In this document: positions 60,502 to 64,000 of the stretch, piece by piece | Layout: the number at the start of each line of letters is the position of its first letter | Numbering within the stretch: the first letter of the stretch is position 1 | Origin: Halorussus salinus | Lineage (GTDB): Archaea > Halobacteriota > Halobacteria > Halobacteriales > Haladaptataceae | NCBI RefSeq assembly: GCF_004765815.2 | Contig: NZ_SBIS02000007.1 | Coordinates: 558,001 to 622,000 of the forward strand | Direction: 5' to 3' | Length of the DNA: 64,000 nucleotides | Notes under the pieces: generated by a model | The model's input: only the letters and a program-made list of their open reading frames with translations | Database searches by the model: none | Told to the model about the DNA's origin: nothing | Made by a program: the position numbers and the translations under genes

Positions 60502-60942
60502 CTATTCGTCCTGAAGGTGCCGTTTCGCCAAATCCACGATGGGCGACTCGCGCCGGTCGAAGACGAACGCCAGCCCGGACCACTCCCGGTAGGGGAAGTG
60601 GGCGACCTGCACGTTCTCGTACCAGCGAATCGTTGCGTCGAGCGTCCCGAAGTCGAACAGCGGTCGCTCGCGCGGCGGGTCGCCCAGCCCCTTCATCACG
60701 ATGGTCTCGATGCGCGCTTCGAGTTCGTCGTCGGTGTACTGCTCGCGCACGTCCTCGCGGACGAAGAGTACGTCCGACTCGTCGCCGCTGAACCGGACCG
60801 CGAGCCGGAGCGGCGCGTCGGTCTGGTCGCGGAGTTGGTCGATGAGTCCCCGCACGTCGGTCTTTACGTCCTCCAAATCGTCCGAGATGTCGTCGAGTTC
60901 TTCGTCCAGATTCTCCTGTGGCTCCTGTGGCGCATCGACCAT
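60502..60942 (-). CDS. Haloarchaeal hypothetical protein, paralogue of 58804-59229
   Basis: From ATG 60942 the protein has 146 residues. The first 40 are an acidic helix (NLDEELDDISDDLEDVKTDV). The rest parallels the protein at 58804: LRLAVRFSGDESDVLFVRED, VREQYTDDELEARIE, and VQVAHFPYREWSGLAFVFDR. Longer upstream reading is Arg/Ser-rich and rejected. Function unknown. A TATA-like AACTGTTATACTCC stretch lies at about 60968-60981 on the minus strand. Confidence 0.68.
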   Translation of the reverse strand: MVDAPQEPQENLDEELDDISDDLEDVKTDVRGLIDQLRDQTDAPLRLAVRFSGDESDVLFVREDVREQYTDDELEARIETIVMKGLGDPPRERPLFDFGTLDATIRWYENVQVAHFPYREWSGLAFVFDRRESPIVDLAKRHLQDE

Positions 60943-61111
60943 GTTGGACCAACCGAGGAGCGGTCGGAGTATAACAGTTGTTGTAAGCCGCGGGGTGTCG
61001 GGGACGAGCGCGCGACGACTCGAAATCCGCGCTCCGGTTCGGCGTGGCGTGGAGTGGACGAATCGGTCGGAAAGATATTGTGCGTCCGACGACTGACTGC
61101 CGGACACGAAG

Positions 61112-61450
61112 ATGGGACGGTCTATCGAGCTGTCGGGGAACTCGGTCGTCTACCTCTTCTACGCCTCCTCGCTGGCAATCGTGCCGGTTCTGACCTACTT
61201 CGTGGTGTTGCCCCTCGACGGCCTCGACAGCGTTCTGGCCGCCATCCTGCTGGCGGCGTTGGTACTCGTAGCGGCGGTAGACTGCTGGTACTGGAAGACC
61301 GGGAAACTGAGCGACCACCTCACCGCGGCCGCGAGGAGGAGACTCTACGACATCACGTACGACCCGTTTGCCGACCCCGGACGCGCGGCCGGACGGAGTT
61401 GGAGGGCGGCGATTCGTCGCTCGCTCGGCGGGGACGACGACGAGGAGTGA
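61112..61450 (+). CDS. Small two-helix membrane protein
   Basis: The 112-residue protein has two membrane helices ([20 protein letters not shown] and [20 protein letters not shown]) and a basic/acidic cytoplasmic tail ([20 protein letters not shown]). No recognised family. It directly precedes hemL: its stop is 23 bp before one candidate hemL start and 56 bp before the preferred one, so co-transcription is likely. Confidence 0.62.
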   Translation: MGRSIELSGNSVVYLFYASSLAIVPVLTYFVVLPLDGLDSVLAAILLAALVLVAAVDCWYWKTGKLSDHLTAAARRRLYDITYDPFADPGRAAGRSWRAAIRRSLGGDDDEE

Positions 61451-61505
61451 CCGGTCGGTCGCCGAGACAGAAATGGACTTCACGCAGGAGTCCGAAGTCC
61501 GGACC

Positions 61506-62846
61506 ATGCACGACGCGAACTCCCGCGAGTTGTACGACCGGGCGCTCTCGGTTCTGCCCGGCGGGGTCAACTCCCCGGTCCGGGCCGTCCGACCCTACCC
61601 CTTCTTCGTCGAGCGCGGCGACGGCGCACACGTCGTGGACGCCGACGGGAACAAGTTCGTAGACTACGTGATGGGCTACGGCCCCCTGCTTCTGGGCCAC
61701 GACCTGCCCCAAGAGGTCGAGTCGAGGATTCAGTCCCAACTCTCGGACGGGCCGATGTACGGCGCGCCCGCCGAGGTCGAGGTCGAACTCGCGGAGTTCA
61801 TCGCGCGCCACGTCCAGAGCGTCGAGATGCTCCGGTTCGTCAACTCCGGCACCGAGGCGACCACCTCCGCGGTCCGCCTCGCGCGGGGCTACACCGGCCG
61901 AGACAAGGTGGTCGTGATGCAGGGCGGCTACCACGGTGCCCAAGAATCGACGCTCGTGGAGGGCAAGACCGGCGGCACCGGGTCCCCGAGTTCGGCCGGG
62001 ATTCCCCAATCCTTCGCCGAGGAGACCATCACCGTCCCCTTCAACGACGCGGAGGCCGTCCGCGAGGTATTCGAGGCCCACGGCGACGACATCGCGGCGA
62101 TTCTCACCGAGCCGATTCTGGGCAACTGCGCGTCGGTCGGGCCTGTAGAGGGCTACCTCGACAGCCTGCGCGAGATTACCGACGACCACGGCGCGCTCCT
62201 GATTTTCGACGAGGTGATGACCGGGTTCCGCGTCGGCGGGCTTCAGTGCGCCCAAGGCAAGTTCGGCGTCACGCCCGACCTGACGACGTTCGCCAAGGTC
62301 ATCGGCGGCGGGTTCCCCGTGGGCGCAATCGGGGGTCCCGCCGAAATCATGGAGTCGTTCACGCCGACCGGCGACGTGTTCCAAGCGGGCACCTACTCGG
62401 GCCACCCGCTCTCGCTGACCGCCGGACTGGAGATGCTCCGCTACGCCGCCGAAAACGACGTGTACGACCACCTCGCCGACCTCGGCGAACAGATGCGCTC
62501 GGGGCTGACCGACCTCCTCGAAGACCACGCGCCCGAGTACACCGTCACGGGCTACGACAGCATGTTCAAGGTCGTCTTCACCCGCGACGGCCCCCGCGAC
62601 CGGCAGGGCCAGTGCGATGCCGGATGCCGACAGGACCCCGACTGCCCCCGGTTCGACTACTGTCCGAAGAACAAGGCAGACGTAAACGCCGCCGAGACCG
62701 AGCGGTGGGAGCGCCTGTTCTGGCCCGCGATGCGCGACGAGGGCGTCTTCCTGACGGCCAACCAGTACGAGTCGCAGTTCATCAGCTACGCCCACACCGA
62801 GGAGGACGTAGCGGAGACGCTGGAAGCGTACAAAGAAGCGCTGTAG
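61506..62846 (+). CDS. hemL: Glutamate-1-semialdehyde 2,1-aminomutase
   Basis: The 446-residue PLP enzyme makes 5-aminolevulinate, the substrate of HemB. PLP lysine is K264 in [35 protein letters not shown] and [13 protein letters not shown] are standard motifs. A Cys-rich insert, [17 protein letters not shown], sits at about 375-391, before the C-terminal segment; haloarchaeal GSAMs appear to share it and it may bind metal. ATG 61506 ([14 protein letters not shown]) matches the usual start; ATG 61473 would add 11 residues. Confidence 0.93.
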   Translation: MHDANSRELYDRALSVLPGGVNSPVRAVRPYPFFVERGDGAHVVDADGNKFVDYVMGYGPLLLGHDLPQEVESRIQSQLSDGPMYGAPAEVEVELAEFIARHVQSVEMLRFVNSGTEATTSAVRLARGYTGRDKVVVMQGGYHGAQESTLVEGKTGGTGSPSSAGIPQSFAEETITVPFNDAEAVREVFEAHGDDIAAILTEPILGNCASVGPVEGYLDSLREITDDHGALLIFDEVMTGFRVGGLQCAQGKFGVTPDLTTFAKVIGGGFPVGAIGGPAEIMESFTPTGDVFQAGTYSGHPLSLTAGLEMLRYAAENDVYDHLADLGEQMRSGLTDLLEDHAPEYTVTGYDSMFKVVFTRDGPRDRQGQCDAGCRQDPDCPRFDYCPKNKADVNAAETERWERLFWPAMRDEGVFLTANQYESQFISYAHTEEDVAETLEAYKEAL

Positions 62847-63004
62847 CGACCGGCGTATTGTAGTGACCTCCACCACCGTAACGTAGCGTCGCTGTGCGGG
62901 TAGGTCACGCGAGCCGTTCGGCCCACCGTCGCACGATTATTGCCGCTGTCCGCCGACCGCGTTCCGGCAAATATTTTATATTTCTCTCCGAAGTCGGCGC
63001 GTAG

Positions 63005-63706
63005 ATGACCGACGAGACGCGGCGCGTGACCGTTCGGTCCCGGTGGGCGACGGGAGTCGAACTGGGCGTCCTCGGGTGGCCCGCGACGTTCGGAGCAGTC
63101 GGACTCGGGTTCTTCGTTCCGGGTCTCGGCGTGGAGAGCGGCGAGTTCGCCGAGACGTTAGCACTGCTGGCGGTCCTCTCGCTCGTCGTCGGAGTCGCAC
63201 TCCGACTGTTGCTCGCAGTGACGCTCTACTTCGACGCGACGCGAGTGTACGAGTCGGACGCCGACTGGGACCCGTCGCCGGTGGTGTACGCGCTCGGCGG
63301 TCTCTTTCTCGCGTCGCTGACCGGTCTCGTCTACCTCCTCAAGCGCCACGACTACGTCGAACCGCCCGCGGTCCGTGGGGGTTGGTGGTACGGCGTGGGT
63401 GGAGCGTTCGCCGCGATGGTCCTCGTTCCGACGGCGACGTTACTCGTCGGTTCGACGGGAATCCAGCTGTCGAACGAGGCGATGGCGACGTTTCCGGAGT
63501 TCGGACTGTCGCTACTTCTCTGCGGCGTGCTACCGATTGCGATATACAAAGATGCCGTCTACGTGCGCGCCACCGACCGCCGCTGGTCGCCGAACCCGGT
63601 CGTCTACCTGCTGGGGACCTTCGTCACCGCCTTCCTGCCGGTCGTTCCGGCCGTCGTGAGCGGCTACTACCTCTACAAACGCCACGAACACGTCGGCACG
63701 CCCTGA
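63005..63706 (+). CDS. Multi-pass membrane protein of unknown function
   Basis: The 233-residue protein has six or so helices arranged as an internal repeat: YFDATRVYESDADWDPSPVV followed by YALGGLFLASLTGLVYLLKR, and later YKDAVYVRATDRRWSPNPVV followed by YLLGTFVTAFLPVVPAVV and YYLYKRHEHVG. Each half thus ends in Y(L)LKRH. Such repeats occur in haloarchaeal membrane proteins of unknown role. ATATTTTATATTTC about 30 bp upstream of ATG 63005 is a strong TATA region. Confidence 0.7.
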   Translation: MTDETRRVTVRSRWATGVELGVLGWPATFGAVGLGFFVPGLGVESGEFAETLALLAVLSLVVGVALRLLLAVTLYFDATRVYESDADWDPSPVVYALGGLFLASLTGLVYLLKRHDYVEPPAVRGGWWYGVGGAFAAMVLVPTATLLVGSTGIQLSNEAMATFPEFGLSLLLCGVLPIAIYKDAVYVRATDRRWSPNPVVYLLGTFVTAFLPVVPAVVSGYYLYKRHEHVGTP

Positions 63707-63760
63707 CGGCGCGGTTCGGAGTGCGACACCGGTTTATCGCTTCGTTCCTAACACGACGCC

Positions 63761-64000
63761 ATGAGCAGTGAACGGACCAACCGGGGCCGGATACGACGCC
63801 GCCAGTCCCACCACTGGTACTGGGTGGCCGCCATCCCCGCGGGCTTTCTCCTCTGGGTCCTGACGGTCGGGTGGCTCGCGCTCGCCTCGTCGTGGGAGGC
63901 GTTCGGGTTCGGTACCGACCTCGTGAACCTCTCGCTGGTCGCGCTCGGAGTGCCCTTCGCCTTCCTGACGGCGTACTTCCCGGTGGCGGTCTACCGGGAC
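63761..64000 (+). CDS. Membrane protein, N-terminal part (runs off window)
   Basis: The frame from ATG 63761 is open to the end of the window (80 codons). After a basic head (SSERTNRGRIRRRQSHHWYW) come two hydrophobic stretches, VAAIPAGFLLWVLTVGWLAL and LVNLSLVALGVPFAFLTAYF, with an aromatic YWVAAIP boundary. A GGTTTATCGC box lies about 28 bp upstream. The family cannot be assigned from this part. Confidence 0.62.
   Translation, partial: MSSERTNRGRIRRRQSHHWYWVAAIPAGFLLWVLTVGWLALASSWEAFGFGTDLVNLSLVALGVPFAFLTAYFPVAVYRD

Overview
This window is chromosomal DNA from a haloarchaeon (class Halobacteria). The evidence is consistent across the window. The proteins are GC-rich and strongly acidic. 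Many genes start at GTG/ATG about 25-30 bp after a TATA-like box, which suggests leaderless transcripts. Exported proteins carry twin-arginine (Tat) signals. Arginine is made with an amino-group-carrier pathway, and there is a halobacterial-type 2Fe-2S ferredoxin with an acidic N-terminal insert. The gene content would fit a genus such as Halorussus, but this cannot be fixed from the sequence alone. I saw no rRNA, tRNA, CRISPR array or intact insertion sequence.

Layout. 1-3810: end of an arginine operon (carrier-linked kinase, aminotransferase, deacylase, ornithine carbamoyltransferase), with stop/start overlaps at each junction. 3871-4613: AbrB-VapC toxin-antitoxin (TA) pair. 4725-7432: Mn-catalase-type protein and three tandem paralogous small membrane proteins. 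7791-14293: HSL-type esterase, threonine synthase, coiled-coil protein, MFS transporter, a winged-helix/PemK-like TA pair with a frameshifted toxin, HtpX protease and small membrane proteins. 14759-20948: SerA, a winged-helix regulator with two PiT phosphate transporters, ferredoxin. 21078-22073: prepilin-type peptidase. 22305-30856: two complete tandem copies of a PotABCD-type ABC transporter, each with its ATPase transcribed divergently. 30929-38867: S9 peptidase, zinc-ribbon protein, MNT-HEPN pair, universal stress protein, uracil phosphoribosyltransferase, a third PiT transporter. 38868-40471: low-GC island with two unrecognised Tat-exported proteins. 40472-46651: CNNM/CBS protein, glutaredoxin-like plus cysteine-less peroxiredoxin-like pair, two exported M23/SH3b proteins, Sua5-type synthase, AbrB-VapC pair, Cas4-like nuclease. 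46976-49849: Cmi4-like HTH protein and the bioY-ecfA-ecfT biotin transporter. 50000-56724: a membrane-bound HdrD-like Fe-S oxidoreductase, a VapBC pair with frameshifted toxin, DedA-type protein, HemB, and an HTH/TumE-like pair. 57062-64000: ammonium transporter fused to a PII domain, a cluster of haloarchaeal hypothetical genes, HemL and membrane proteins.

Themes. There are six TA-type loci in 64 kb; in two of them the toxin frame is broken while the partner is intact. Nutrient uptake is prominent: three PiT transporters, two polyamine-type ABC systems, an Amt-PII fusion and a biotin ECF transporter preceded by a BirA-like operator. HemB and HemL supply tetrapyrrole synthesis. The least explained parts are the membrane-protein triplet, the two M23 paralogues that have each lost a different zinc ligand, the low-GC island, and the cluster at 58804-60942.
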